64,000 nucleotides of DNA from Bacteroidales bacterium (GCA_021373135.1 JAJFTH010000006.1:124001-188000); one strand, 5' to 3'. Counted from the stretch's first letter, positions 28,943 to 37,867 are shown. Notes: a model not told the origin generated them from the sequence alone. Program-made: numbers and translations.

Positions 28943-29563
28943 ATGGCCAAAAAAGAAAAATTTTATGTCGTGTGGGTTGGGCAAAAGCCCGGCATTTATC
29001 AGCACTGGACTGATTGCAAAGCTCAGATTGACGGGGTAGAAGAGGCCAGATACAAATCTTTTGATTCTTATGAAGAAGCCAAAAAGGCTTTCTCAGGAGA
29101 CTGGAAATCTTTCTATAAAAAACAAGCCTCGGATAAAAGCACGATATCAGGAGCAAAACCTTCAGGCGATGTCATCGCTGTTGACGCAGCTTGCAGCGGA
29201 AATCCAGGACTCATGGAATATCGGGGGGTGTATCTCCGTACCGGGCAAGAAATCTTTCATCAAGGGCCTTTCAAGGAGGGGACCAACAATATCGGAGAAT
29301 TTCTTGCCATCGTACACGCTTTGGCTTTGCAGGAATCAAAGCAAACCAAACTTCCTGTATATTCGGACAGTATGAATGCCCTAACCTGGGTGAAAAAGAA
29401 AAAATGCGGTACAAAGCTGACAATGACACCGGCAAATGAATCTCTTTTTGAGATGATAGACAGAGCTGAAAAATGGCTCCGGACACATTCCTGGGATATC
29501 CCTTTAATCAAATGGGACACTCGGTCATGGGGAGAAATTCCCGCAGATTTTGGAAGGAAATAA
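28943..29563 (+). CDS. rnhA: Ribonuclease H with N-terminal hybrid-binding (viroplasmin-like) domain
   Basis: The 206-residue type 1 RNase H degrades the RNA strand of RNA-DNA hybrids. The N-terminal hybrid-binding domain spans about residues 4-48 (KFYVVWVGQKPGIY, then KSFDSYEEAKKAF). The catalytic domain, about 70-206, has acidic residues in VDAACSGNPG, NNIGEFLAI, VYSDSMNALTW and WGEIPADFGRK, matching the D-E-D-D arrangement of the Bacillus halodurans-type enzyme. The promoter of the glycosyltransferase cluster downstream overlaps its 3' end. Confidence 0.93.
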   Translation: MAKKEKFYVVWVGQKPGIYQHWTDCKAQIDGVEEARYKSFDSYEEAKKAFSGDWKSFYKKQASDKSTISGAKPSGDVIAVDAACSGNPGLMEYRGVYLRTGQEIFHQGPFKEGTNNIGEFLAIVHALALQESKQTKLPVYSDSMNALTWVKKKKCGTKLTMTPANESLFEMIDRAEKWLRTHSWDIPLIKWDTRSWGEIPADFGRK

Positions 29564-29579
29564 AATTAATATAACTTTG
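29549..29579 (+). promoter_or_regulatory. Consensus Bacteroidota promoter of the glycosyltransferase cluster
   Basis: TTTG (29549-29552), exactly 19 bases, then TAACTTTG (29572-29579). The -33 box lies within the last codons of the RNase H gene. The first glycosyltransferase ATG is 43 bases downstream of the -7 box. Confidence 0.82.
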
Positions 29580-29622
29580 TCTTGATATTTTTGGTTCATT
29601 TAACCTTTTTTCAGCACTGCTG

Positions 29623-30471
29623 ATGTGTAAAAAAACGAACTATCCCAACAATATTGGTGTCATCATCTCCACCTATAACAGTCCTGTCTGGCTGGAAAAG
29701 GTCTTGTGGGGTTATGAAAGCCAAAGCTATAAGGATTTCGAAATCATTATTGCGGATGACGGGTCCTCGGAAGAGACACAACAACTGATTCATTCCTTTC
29801 AGCAAAAAACAAGCCTGAAAATCAAACATATCTGGCAAGAGGACAAAGGCTTTCGAAAAAACCGCATCCTTAATTCAGCCATACTTGCTGCAGAATCCGA
29901 GTATCTCATATTTACCGATCAAGACTGTATTCCAAGACAGGATTTTATAGAGACACATGCCCGATATGCAAAGAAGGGGTATTTTCTTTCCGCCGGCTAT
30001 CTGAAACTGCCTTTATCCATCAGCCAGGCTCTGACCAAAGAAGATATTTTAAACCAATCGGCTTTTGACCTGAAATGGTTGAGGAAGAAAGGTCTGGAGT
30101 ACAATTTCAAGTGTACAAAACTCCTAAAGAGCCAAATATATTCCAAACTGCTAAACTTTACGACAACGGCCAAGGCGACATGGAATGGATGCAACTCCTC
30201 AGGATGGAAGACGGACTTTTTGGCCATTAACGGCTTCAACGAAATGATGGAATACGGAGGAGAAGACAGGGAATTTGGTGAAAGACTTTTCAATAACGGT
30301 ATCAAATCCAAACAAATCAGATATTCAGCCGTTTGCGTTCACCTGGATCATCAGCGTCCCTACAAAACGGATGAAATCATGAGAAAAAACAAAGCCATCA
30401 GAAAGCAGATTCGCAAGGAACATCAGATAGAAACGCCCAATGGCATCCGAAAAATTGATAAAGGAATTTAA
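29623..30471 (+). CDS. Family 2 glycosyltransferase
   Basis: The 282-residue GT-A enzyme starts with VIISTYNSPVWLEKVLWG and DFEIIIADDGS, the nucleotide-sugar site. FTDQDCIPRQDF (about 104-115) holds the DxD-like metal motif, and the acceptor region has the EYGGEDREFGERL motif near 210-222 that is typical of the galactosyltransferase/chondroitin-polymerase C-terminal domain. It has no membrane segment. It is the first gene of a four-gene plus-strand cluster with 7-34-base gaps and its own promoter. It probably adds a sugar to the lipooligosaccharide core or a related surface glycan; sugar and linkage cannot be told. Confidence 0.9.
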   Translation: MCKKTNYPNNIGVIISTYNSPVWLEKVLWGYESQSYKDFEIIIADDGSSEETQQLIHSFQQKTSLKIKHIWQEDKGFRKNRILNSAILAAESEYLIFTDQDCIPRQDFIETHARYAKKGYFLSAGYLKLPLSISQALTKEDILNQSAFDLKWLRKKGLEYNFKCTKLLKSQIYSKLLNFTTTAKATWNGCNSSGWKTDFLAINGFNEMMEYGGEDREFGERLFNNGIKSKQIRYSAVCVHLDHQRPYKTDEIMRKNKAIRKQIRKEHQIETPNGIRKIDKGI

Positions 30472-30505
30472 TATTAAATACCTGAATCAAAATTCATAGC
30501 ATAAA

Positions 30506-31627
30506 ATGACGAAGATAGGATTTGACGCAAAAAGAGCTTTTTATAATTCACGCGGCTTGGGGAATTACAGCCGTGACACCATTCGTATACTATCTCATCA
30601 TCAACCTGACAATGAGTACTTTTTATTTACACCGAAGACCCGCAATGCCATTGATTTTCCTTTTCCTTCAAATTGTTCCGTCGTCCAACCTGAGAGTTTG
30701 TTCTATAAAGAATGTCCTGCATTGTGGAGAACTTTCCATGAATGTAGAAAAATCAACAGTTTGCATTTGGACATCTTTCACGGATTAAGCCATGAATTGC
30801 CTGTCGGTATTGAAAAAACATCAGCCAGGTCTGTCGTTACAATGCATGATGTGATCTTTTTAAAATTTCCACAACTTTACACCTTGATTGACAGGCAATT
30901 ATACAAGAATAAATATCTTCGAAGCTGCAGGATTGCAGACAAAGTGATTGCCATCAGTGAACAGACAAAAAGGGATCTGATTGAATATATAGGTATTGAA
31001 GAACAAAAGATCGAAGTGATCTATCAAGGTTGCAATCCCATCTTTCAGCAAAAATGCAGTGAGGACAAATTGTTGTCCGTCAAGAAAAAATACAATCTTC
31101 CCGGCCAATATTTGCTGAATGTCGGAGCCATCGAAAGGCGAAAGAACCAGGGATTGATCATTCAGGCACTTATCAGCGGTCACATTGATATTCCTTTAGT
31201 TATACTGGGAAAACCGACAGAATATATTGACGAACTAAAAAATATGATTGATAAACATCATCTTGAATCAAAGGTGCTCTTCCTGACAAACGTACCCAAT
31301 AACGATTTGCCTGCCATCTACCAAATGGCGGAGATTTTCATTTATCCTTCCATCTTTGAAGGCTTCGGCATACCAATCATAGAGGCCTTGCATTCAAAAG
31401 TTCCGGTAATCACTTCAAAAGGGAGCTGCTTCGAAGAAACCGGAGGGCCGGAAACATATTACATCGATCATGATAATACAGAAGAACTGATAGCGGCAAT
31501 CAATGATCTACTCAACAACACGTCAAAACGGAAAAAAATGGTTGATGCTGGTCTGTCATATATCGAAAAGTTTTCCGATTTGAATATTTCAAGGTCATTG
31601 ACGAATGTTTATCAACAACTCTTATAA
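30506..31627 (+). CDS. Family 4 glycosyltransferase
   Basis: The 373-residue GT-B retaining glycosyltransferase has an acceptor domain with IGFDAKRAFYNSRGLGNYSRD near the N-terminus and a C-terminal donor domain. The donor domain includes LNVGAIERRKNQGLIIQAL, PSIFEGFGIPIIEAL with the E-x7-E donor motif (about 286-300), and a GGPETYYIDHDN segment. It looks like a mannosyl- or glucosyl-transferase of the WbaZ/WsaF group, but the donor is not determined. It is the second gene of the plus-strand cluster, 34 bases after the first. Confidence 0.9.
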   Translation: MTKIGFDAKRAFYNSRGLGNYSRDTIRILSHHQPDNEYFLFTPKTRNAIDFPFPSNCSVVQPESLFYKECPALWRTFHECRKINSLHLDIFHGLSHELPVGIEKTSARSVVTMHDVIFLKFPQLYTLIDRQLYKNKYLRSCRIADKVIAISEQTKRDLIEYIGIEEQKIEVIYQGCNPIFQQKCSEDKLLSVKKKYNLPGQYLLNVGAIERRKNQGLIIQALISGHIDIPLVILGKPTEYIDELKNMIDKHHLESKVLFLTNVPNNDLPAIYQMAEIFIYPSIFEGFGIPIIEALHSKVPVITSKGSCFEETGGPETYYIDHDNTEELIAAINDLLNNTSKRKKMVDAGLSYIEKFSDLNISRSLTNVYQQLL

Positions 31628-31660
31628 CTTTTAACAGTTCTTATTCCCTGTACCTGAATT

Positions 31661-32491
31661 ATGTCCGCACCTAAAGCCTCATTAATCATTTCCGTCTACA
31701 ACGATACCCGCTTCCTGAAAGTTGTTTTGGATTCGATAAAAGCTCAAACTTTTAAAGACTTTGAAATCATTATCTCTGAGGATGCGGAACATGAAAACAT
31801 GAAAACATTTTTAAAGGATTATCCTTTTGAAAATTCCTGGCAACATCTCACACAAGAAGATTTGGGTTGGGCAAAAAATCGGGCTTTGAACCGGGCTATC
31901 CTCGCAGCAAAATCGGAGTATCTGGTTTTTATTGACGGAGATTGCGTATTACATCCACAGTTTATGGAACAGCACCTCCGTTTATCAAGGGAAAATCTGG
32001 TATTGGGAGGAAAAAGACTGAAACTCAATAAGAAGCTCACTCAGTCTTTTCTTGACGGGACAATGAATCCTTCGGATATCAACCGCTTTCTACTGCTTCA
32101 TTTACCGCTACTTCACAAAAAGAGCATCCGTTATCCCGAAGAGGGTTTCTTTATCGCTCCAAAAAGCGTTCTCGGTTTTATACCCAGAGGTAGGATACTA
32201 AAAAACATAACCGGTTGCAACATGTCTTTCTACAAAAAGGCTATCCTGTCCATCAACGGTTTTGACGAAGATTACAAGTTGCCGGCCATTGGTGAAGATA
32301 TCGATCTTATCTGGCGATTTCAGAAAGCCGGTTACAAACTCGGATCCGTCCGAAATTTGGCTGTTCAATATCATTTGTGTCACAAGGGAAACTGGGTTGA
32401 CCAAAGCCTGAACTCAAAGATGCTGAAAGAAAAGCAACACAAAGGTCATTTTCGTTGTCTGAACGGAATCGAAAAGATTCAGGAAAAATAA
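31661..32491 (+). CDS. Family 2 glycosyltransferase
   Basis: The 276-residue GT-A enzyme is similar in plan to the protein at 29623-30471: SLIISVYNDTRFLKVVLDSI, DFEIIISEDAE, a DxD-like FIDGDCVLHPQF near 103-114 and a C-terminal acceptor motif LPAIGEDIDLIWRF in place of the GGEDRE motif. The two probably arose by duplication, and act on different acceptors. It lies 33 bases after the GT4 gene and 7 bases before the next transferase gene. The specific reaction is unknown. Confidence 0.9.
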   Translation: MSAPKASLIISVYNDTRFLKVVLDSIKAQTFKDFEIIISEDAEHENMKTFLKDYPFENSWQHLTQEDLGWAKNRALNRAILAAKSEYLVFIDGDCVLHPQFMEQHLRLSRENLVLGGKRLKLNKKLTQSFLDGTMNPSDINRFLLLHLPLLHKKSIRYPEEGFFIAPKSVLGFIPRGRILKNITGCNMSFYKKAILSINGFDEDYKLPAIGEDIDLIWRFQKAGYKLGSVRNLAVQYHLCHKGNWVDQSLNSKMLKEKQHKGHFRCLNGIEKIQEK

Positions 32492-32498
32492 TAAACCC

Positions 32499-33437
32499 AT
32501 GGTATCCATTATTATCTGTTCAAAGAATCCCAAATCTTTAGATGTTCTGAAAGCAAACATCCATGAGACTGTCGGAACGGAATACGAACTGATTGTCATA
32601 GATAATTCCGGCAACAATTATTCCATCTTTTCTGCATACAACAAAGGAATGGAAATGAGCCGTTATCCCTACCTCTGCTTAATCCATGAAGATATACTTT
32701 TTCATTCCAGAGATTGGGGAAAAGCAGTATGCAAACATTTGGAGGATCCGTCGTGCGGATTGATCGGAGTCTGCGGAGGATTTATTCTGCCTCGGATACC
32801 TTCTCCCTGGAGTTTTTATCATTTTACGGAGCATATCCTCCAGTCAGACAACAAACACTCAAAACCCATCTATAAAAATGCAACTGTTTACAACAAAGAC
32901 CATGAAAAGCCTGTGGTTTCTCTGGATGGTGTTTTTTTGGGTATACGTAAAGAGCTGTTCGAAAAGATACGATTTGATGATACGCATTATAAAGGTTTTC
33001 ATTTTTACGATGCGGACATTTGCCTTCAGGCTTATTTTCAAGGTTTTGAGAACAGGGCTGTCAACGACATCCTGATTGAACATTTTTCGAAAGGATTTCA
33101 AGGCAGGCAATGGGTTGAAAACAGCCTGATTTATTGGAAAAAATGGGGAGACAAGATGCCCGTCTCTTTCATTGAGTTTTCTGAAGATGAATTGCAGAAA
33201 AAAGAATATCGGTATATGACAGGTATTTACATGAAGCGAATGATACGGGCCGGCTATTCAACACAGGAGATAGTCCGGACATTGCTTCCATTCCTAAAGC
33301 ACGTAGACCAAGAAAATAAACGGTATTTTTGCCTGAAAATGAACATCAGGATATTTATGACTAAGCTCACCAAAAAGCCTTCATCACTTATTCATGTCAC
33401 TTCAAAGATTGGTGTTTGTGACGGAAATGATTCTTAA
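32499..33437 (+). CDS. Glycosyltransferase-like protein (GT2_5 type)
   Basis: The 312-residue protein has a GT-A start (MVSIIICSKNP, ELIVIDNSGN) and an LIHEDILFHSRDW segment where the metal motif usually lies, then VSLDGVFLGIRKELF and FHFYDADICLQAY. These match the family of putative glycosyltransferases often found with LPS core genes. A basic C-terminal extension (about 235-312) may bind membrane or acceptor. Its last 41 bases overlap the convergent kinase gene, so both stops lie inside the partner's coding region. Confidence 0.85.
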   Translation: MVSIIICSKNPKSLDVLKANIHETVGTEYELIVIDNSGNNYSIFSAYNKGMEMSRYPYLCLIHEDILFHSRDWGKAVCKHLEDPSCGLIGVCGGFILPRIPSPWSFYHFTEHILQSDNKHSKPIYKNATVYNKDHEKPVVSLDGVFLGIRKELFEKIRFDDTHYKGFHFYDADICLQAYFQGFENRAVNDILIEHFSKGFQGRQWVENSLIYWKKWGDKMPVSFIEFSEDELQKKEYRYMTGIYMKRMIRAGYSTQEIVRTLLPFLKHVDQENKRYFCLKMNIRIFMTKLTKKPSSLIHVTSKIGVCDGNDS

Positions 33438-34161
33438 ACTCCCTTTTACGTCTGAAAGTTTTTACACTTTTCTCATAGTAGTGAAGCATCCGCTTAAAGC
33501 AATATTCAGCATCAAAACCACGGGCTTTTGCATAAGAATCAGCCAGTACCCTGAAAAAATCGGAATCACCCCTCAATCTTTCAAAATTCTTACAACCAGC
33601 TTCCCGCCCAATTTTCCGGAATTTCATCCGATTCATGTCAACGAGGCTAAAATGGATGCCGGTTTCATCCTTTTCAAAAAGAATATTACCCACAGAGAGA
33701 TCCAGATGAAGGATTTCAGCATCATGTAATGCGGCTACCAAAGCACCTGCAGCCTGAATGATATCTTCGCACCCGGATATGCCGGAATCTCCTTCAAACT
33801 CTCTGAACATCCTGGTATAAGGACATTGCAAGGAAACAAAATAGGACCTTTCAAGCAAACCCCCTTTCTTTATTTCAATATAAGCGATAGGTGCCGGAGT
33901 CTCAAAGCCTCTTGAGCCAACCTCCAGGGCATTCTCATAGGCACGTCTCGCTTTGGAATGACGAAAGAAAGTGTAAATAACCCTATTCAAAAAAATCGGT
34001 TTCCGGTAACTCTTAACATTTAGGGCCATGCCTTCTATATTAAAAGTCTTGACTTCATTACGGGATTTATAAATCGTATGACCTTCTTTCTCAAAACACT
34101 CAGGCAGGCGTTTCAAAAAGTCTTCAAGAAACTGGAATTTTGGGTTGATGAAAAACGTCAT
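33397..34161 (-). CDS. Lipopolysaccharide kinase-like protein (InaA/KdkA family)
   Basis: The 254-residue protein has a protein-kinase-like fold. The ATP-binding Lys is probably in LNVKSYRKP near residue 50. The catalytic loop is HLDLSVGNILF (about 152-162; H-x-D-x4-N), and the metal-binding position reads VDMNRM rather than DFG or DLD. Relatives phosphorylate Kdo or heptose in the LPS inner core. It overlaps the GT9 gene upstream by the four bases ATGA, so DUF4254, GT9 and this gene form one translationally coupled operon. Kdo kinase is the likeliest role, by context. Confidence 0.85.
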   Translation of the reverse strand: MTFFINPKFQFLEDFLKRLPECFEKEGHTIYKSRNEVKTFNIEGMALNVKSYRKPIFLNRVIYTFFRHSKARRAYENALEVGSRGFETPAPIAYIEIKKGGLLERSYFVSLQCPYTRMFREFEGDSGISGCEDIIQAAGALVAALHDAEILHLDLSVGNILFEKDETGIHFSLVDMNRMKFRKIGREAGCKNFERLRGDSDFFRVLADSYAKARGFDAEYCFKRMLHYYEKSVKTFRRKREFKNHFRHKHQSLK

Positions 34162-35189
34162 ATACCTAATTCTTCTTCGATTTTTTCAATAATCTGTCCT
34201 GGAGAGATGGCCAGCATACAGGCATAATCATTTCTATAGCAAGGCTTGTTGCCAAAAACAGAACATGGTCTGCAAGGCAAATCTGCTTGAATCATATATC
34301 GTTCATCCTGATACAAACCGTAAAAACCAGCGTAAGGATGAGTGGCTCCCCAGATGGAGATCACTCTGGTGTAAGCCAGCGACCCAAGATGCATATTGGC
34401 AGAATCCATGGTGAGCATGATATCCAAACAGCTCATGAGTTTTATTTCTCTGCTTAGACCTATTTTATCGGGAATCTGTAAAGAAGGATATTTTTCTTTC
34501 CAAATTTTCATCATTGCCAACTCTTCTTTTCCACCGCCAAAGAGAAACACCTTAAATTGATCATCTCCTGCAAACCGGGCAATGACATCCTCCATTCTAT
34601 CAAGAGGATATATCTTCCCACGATGTTTGGCAAAAGGAGCAATACCTATCCACCGGTTGGTTTTCGGCTCGTATTCCGGCTCAAAATCCTTCAAGGCTTC
34701 GGGAGAAGGTCCCATCTTGGGATGGGCATTGAAATAAGCCAGAGAAAGTCCGGCTTTTGAAAAGACATCCCGGTAACGTTCAAAAGAAGACTTTAATTGT
34801 TTGAAATCCTTATTCTTCCGACGGATCAGCTTCCGACGCTCACGGCGTTCCTTATTGATTCTAAAAACAGGTATACGATGCATCTTGAACAAAAAACCGA
34901 GAAAGTGGCTACGCAGTGTATCGTGTAAATCACAAACGGCATCAATATGCTTTCCATCTATTTCCTTGAAGAGTCTGATCAACCCTGGTATTCCTTTATG
35001 CTTTCCTTTGGTCTCAACAGCCTTGAAGGAAACATTGGAAGGACAATGCTCAAACAAACTTGCCATAAGAGGCAGAGAAATCATGATAAACTGATGCTCC
35101 GGATACTGTTCTGCAAGATTCTGCAAAAGAGGGACAGAGATAGCAACATCCCCCAACGCAGAAAGTCTTATGACCAGAATTTTTGCCAT
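34158..35189 (-). CDS. Family 9 glycosyltransferase (heptosyltransferase-like)
   Basis: The 343-residue GT-B enzyme starts with ILVIRLSALGDVAISVPLL, the classical GT9 opening, and has a donor domain with IGIAPFAKHRGKIYPLD, FGGGKEE and MDSANMHLGSL near 260-270. GT9 enzymes add heptose or other sugars to the LPS inner core. A C-terminal cluster of four cysteines (CRPC, then single Cys residues about 8 and 7 residues on, near 305-325) could bind metal. It overlaps the DUF4254 gene by one base (TAATG) and the kinase gene by four. Confidence 0.92.
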   Translation of the reverse strand: MAKILVIRLSALGDVAISVPLLQNLAEQYPEHQFIMISLPLMASLFEHCPSNVSFKAVETKGKHKGIPGLIRLFKEIDGKHIDAVCDLHDTLRSHFLGFLFKMHRIPVFRINKERRERRKLIRRKNKDFKQLKSSFERYRDVFSKAGLSLAYFNAHPKMGPSPEALKDFEPEYEPKTNRWIGIAPFAKHRGKIYPLDRMEDVIARFAGDDQFKVFLFGGGKEELAMMKIWKEKYPSLQIPDKIGLSREIKLMSCLDIMLTMDSANMHLGSLAYTRVISIWGATHPYAGFYGLYQDERYMIQADLPCRPCSVFGNKPCYRNDYACMLAISPGQIIEKIEEELGI

Positions 35190-35800
35190 TACTCTATTTT
35201 TGATGCATATAAAGATGGATTCAGGGAAGGATCATTGTACATCTTCATTTGTTTGTACATTTTCATATACCGGCGGCCAGATTCAATGTCCTCCAACAAC
35301 TGGTCAATGGCCGAAGATAAATCCTTCTTTTGCTCAAGTAATATATCTAATTTCTTCTGACACTGTACTTTATGTTCCGGCGTGGCATCCTTCCGCTCCA
35401 CCTCTGAACGCATGTGCCAGATTTTCAGTATCAGGATAGACAAACGGTCAATGGCCCAGGCAGGGCTTTCCGTGTTGATGACAGCCTCAGGCAAAACTTT
35501 CACATCCTTATATTTCCTCCAAAAATAGCTGTCTATTCTTTCCACCAAATCTGTACGATCCTGATTTGACTTGTCAATACGACGTTTCAGAGCCAAAGCT
35601 TCTTTGGGATCAATATCAGGTTTTCGGATAATATCTTCCAAATGCCATTGTATAGCATCAATCCAATTCTTCAGAAAAAGATCATGTTCGATGGTATTGG
35701 GAGAATAAGGGTTCGGATTAGAAGCATCTACATGATCCGTATCATGATAACATTTAGTAGCCTCGTCAAAAATGGTATTTAAAAGAATACTGAAAGCCAT
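35189..35800 (-). CDS. DUF4254 protein, function unknown
   Basis: The 203-residue, largely helical, charged protein has no signal or membrane segment. It fits the DUF4254 family as I recall it, which in Bacteroidota sits beside GT9 genes. Conserved-looking stretches are NPYSPNTIEHDLFLKNWIDAIQWHLED near the N-terminus, RIDKSNQDRTDLVERID and ESPAWAIDRLSILILKIWHM. The start at 35800 was chosen because it follows a -7 promoter box by 25 bases. It is first in the operon with GT9 and the LPS-kinase-like gene, which suggests a role in lipooligosaccharide core assembly. Confidence 0.85.
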   Translation of the reverse strand: MAFSILLNTIFDEATKCYHDTDHVDASNPNPYSPNTIEHDLFLKNWIDAIQWHLEDIIRKPDIDPKEALALKRRIDKSNQDRTDLVERIDSYFWRKYKDVKVLPEAVINTESPAWAIDRLSILILKIWHMRSEVERKDATPEHKVQCQKKLDILLEQKKDLSSAIDQLLEDIESGRRYMKMYKQMKMYNDPSLNPSLYASKIE

Positions 35801-35825
35801 GTATCCGTTATTTTTTGTTCGGGAA

Positions 35826-35833
35826 CAAATATA
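35826..35833 (-). promoter_or_regulatory. -7 promoter element of the DUF4254-GT9-kinase operon
   Basis: On the minus strand this reads TATATTTG, 25 bases upstream of the ATG at 35800. No good -33 box at the expected distance. Confidence 0.5.
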
Positions 35834-35867
35834 CATCCATTTTGTCAGATATAAAAACAGTACCCCC

Positions 35868-35898
35868 TTTCCAAAATCAAAAAGATTGTTTAGGTTTG
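35868..35898 (+). promoter_or_regulatory. Bacteroidota promoter of pdxB
   Basis: TTTC (35868-35871), 19 bases, TAGGTTTG (35891-35898). One mismatch at -33. It ends 27 bases before the pdxB ATG at 35926 and rules out a longer upstream start. Confidence 0.65.
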
Positions 35899-35925
35899 CG
35901 GTCGGAAATTAAGATTAGTTATTTT

Positions 35926-37068
35926 ATGAAAATTGTTGCTGATTGCAAGATCCCTTTTTTAGAGGGTCTGTTGGATCCCTATGCTGAAGTAGTCTATATG
36001 CCGGGAAAAGAGATTAGGAAAGAAAACCTCTTGGATGCCGATGCTATGATCATACGAACACGAACTTTTTGTACGAGTGAACTCCTTGATGGCACCAATA
36101 TCAAATTCATCGGAACAGCAACGACCGGATATGACCATATTGATACGGATTTCTGCAAAGCAAGAAACATTCGCTGGGTCAATGCACCCGGATGCAATGC
36201 CCGCGCTGTTGCGCAATATGTTTCTTCTGCCATTCTCTGCCTTTCCAAAAAACACGGATTTCACCCTTCTGAGAAGACCATCGGTATCATTGGAGTGGGC
36301 CAGGTTGGCCAAAAAGTGGAGCGTTGCGCCAGGTTGTTAGGAATGAAAGTTTTACTCTATGATCCTCCGCGTGCACGCGACGAAGGGGACAAAAACTTTA
36401 ATTCCCTGGAACAGATTCAAGCCGAATGCGATATCCTGACCTTTCATCCGATTCTGGAAAAAGAAGGTCCGGATAAAACATACCATATGGCCGATACCCA
36501 TTTTCTCAACAAACTCAAAAAATCAGTTTTTCTGATCAATACAGCCAGGGGAAGTATCATAGATACTGAAGCACTCAAACAGGCCATCAAGGATGGAAAA
36601 GTCATTGATTGTGTCTTGGATTGCTGGGAAAATGAACCGAACATTGACGAAGATTTATTGAAATCGGCATTCATCGCAACACCACATATTGCCGGATATT
36701 CTTCTGACAGCAAGGCTCATGCAACCAGAACCGTCGTTGAGCAACTGAATACATTCTTTGACTTGAGGATGCCAAGGATAACCCTCGAACTTCCTGTGCC
36801 GGAAGAGCCCATTCTGAAAATTCACAAAAATAGCCCGCACAAAATAGCCTCTGCTCTATTATATGCTTACGACCCATTGAAAGATACGGAGTTCCTAAAG
36901 AAAAACCGGGATAAATTTGATGAATACAGGGAACAATATCAGCTGAGAAGAGAATATAAAGCCTTTCGGATACTGAATTCCAAAGAAGAAGATGCTGAAA
37001 TATTAAGGGCTTTCGGTTTCCAAACACCTCCAAGAGCAACAGATATATCCGGTAATGAATCCTTCTGA
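35926..37068 (+). CDS. pdxB: 4-phosphoerythronate dehydrogenase
   Basis: This 380-residue NAD-dependent D-2-hydroxyacid dehydrogenase acts in the DXP-independent pyridoxal-5-phosphate pathway. It has GIIGVGQVGQKVER (nucleotide-binding, about 115-128), the catalytic Arg in NTARGSIID, Glu in CWENEPNID and His in TPHIAGYS. The C-terminal dimerisation domain (DUF3410-like, about 285-380) separates PdxB from other family members. The start at 35926 was chosen over an in-frame start 37 codons upstream because the promoter lies between them and PdxB proteins begin MKIVAD. Confidence 0.94.
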   Translation: MKIVADCKIPFLEGLLDPYAEVVYMPGKEIRKENLLDADAMIIRTRTFCTSELLDGTNIKFIGTATTGYDHIDTDFCKARNIRWVNAPGCNARAVAQYVSSAILCLSKKHGFHPSEKTIGIIGVGQVGQKVERCARLLGMKVLLYDPPRARDEGDKNFNSLEQIQAECDILTFHPILEKEGPDKTYHMADTHFLNKLKKSVFLINTARGSIIDTEALKQAIKDGKVIDCVLDCWENEPNIDEDLLKSAFIATPHIAGYSSDSKAHATRTVVEQLNTFFDLRMPRITLELPVPEEPILKIHKNSPHKIASALLYAYDPLKDTEFLKKNRDKFDEYREQYQLRREYKAFRILNSKEEDAEILRAFGFQTPPRATDISGNESF

Positions 37069-37120
37069 AAAGGAGTATTGATTTTCACCATGAGGAGGAA
37101 GTCCCGTTATGGCCTATTCC

Positions 37121-37711
37121 TCAAAAACAATCCGGAAACTCTTTCCTTAATACCCGGTCAATGACAGAAGGGAAATATTTATATTCCAGTGCATGAACTT
37201 TTGAGGCGACAGCATCCGGTGAATCTTTTTCAAGGACAGGACATTTCGCTTGAAATACAATGTCTCCTTCATCATAATTTTCGTTGACATAGTGGATAGT
37301 GATGCCGGATTCCTTCTCGCCTGCCTCAACAACAGCCTCATGAACTCTGTCACCATACATACCTTTGCCTCCGAATTTTGGCAGAAGCGCAGGATGTATA
37401 TTGACGATCCGATGGGGATATGCCTCAATCAAACCACTGGGAATACGAAGCAGATACCCGGCTAAAACAATGAAATCAATCTGATATTTCCTGAGCAGGC
37501 TGAGCATTTTTTCAGAATCACTTAGGTCAGATTTTGACATGGTTAAAGAAGCTATTCCGAGTCTTTCAGCGCGTTTATGCACATAAGCATCCGCTTTGTT
37601 GGAAATGATGACGGCGATTTCAATGTTTTTGTTCGAAGAAAAATAGTTATATATATTTTCGGCATTTGAACCTGAGCCCGATGCAAGAACAGCTAAGCGG
37701 ATGGGGAACAT
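37121..37711 (-). CDS. purN: Phosphoribosylglycinamide formyltransferase
   Basis: It transfers formyl from 10-formyl-tetrahydrofolate to GAR in purine synthesis. The 196-residue protein starts RLAVLASGSGSNAENI, the phosphate-binding loop, followed by FIVLAGYLLRIP and the catalytic Asn/His in NIHPALLPKFGGKGMYG. ESGITIHYVNENYDEGDIV contains the catalytic Asp. Length is normal. The ATG at 37711 was preferred to an in-frame one 19 codons upstream because PurN begins right at this point. It is divergent from acpP and convergent with pdxB. Confidence 0.95.
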   Translation of the reverse strand: MFPIRLAVLASGSGSNAENIYNYFSSNKNIEIAVIISNKADAYVHKRAERLGIASLTMSKSDLSDSEKMLSLLRKYQIDFIVLAGYLLRIPSGLIEAYPHRIVNIHPALLPKFGGKGMYGDRVHEAVVEAGEKESGITIHYVNENYDEGDIVFQAKCPVLEKDSPDAVASKVHALEYKYFPSVIDRVLRKEFPDCF

Positions 37712-37792
37712 ATTAAATTTTGTGTTACATATTGCACATTGTGTATAAAGTTGTGCAAAAAAAAGCACTTTATACGGGAAACATTAGGACAA

Positions 37793-37816
37793 TTTGAAAT
37801 TTTATTTGTTTCTTTG
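37793..37816 (+). promoter_or_regulatory. Probable promoter region of acpP
   Basis: An AT-rich stretch with TTTCTTTG (37809-37816) as a one-mismatch -7 element. A TTTG at 37793-37796 is closer than the ideal 19-base spacing, so the -33 is uncertain. It lies about 50 bases upstream of the start. Confidence 0.4.
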
Positions 37817-37867
37817 CACCGCAAATTTACAAACTAAATTTTATTATTAACCTAAAAAATGACCGTT

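Noticed and set aside
28943..29563. Viral or mobile origin of the viroplasmin-like domain
   Set aside because: This N-terminal domain is normal in cellular RNase H1 proteins, and the gene sits in an ordinary housekeeping context.
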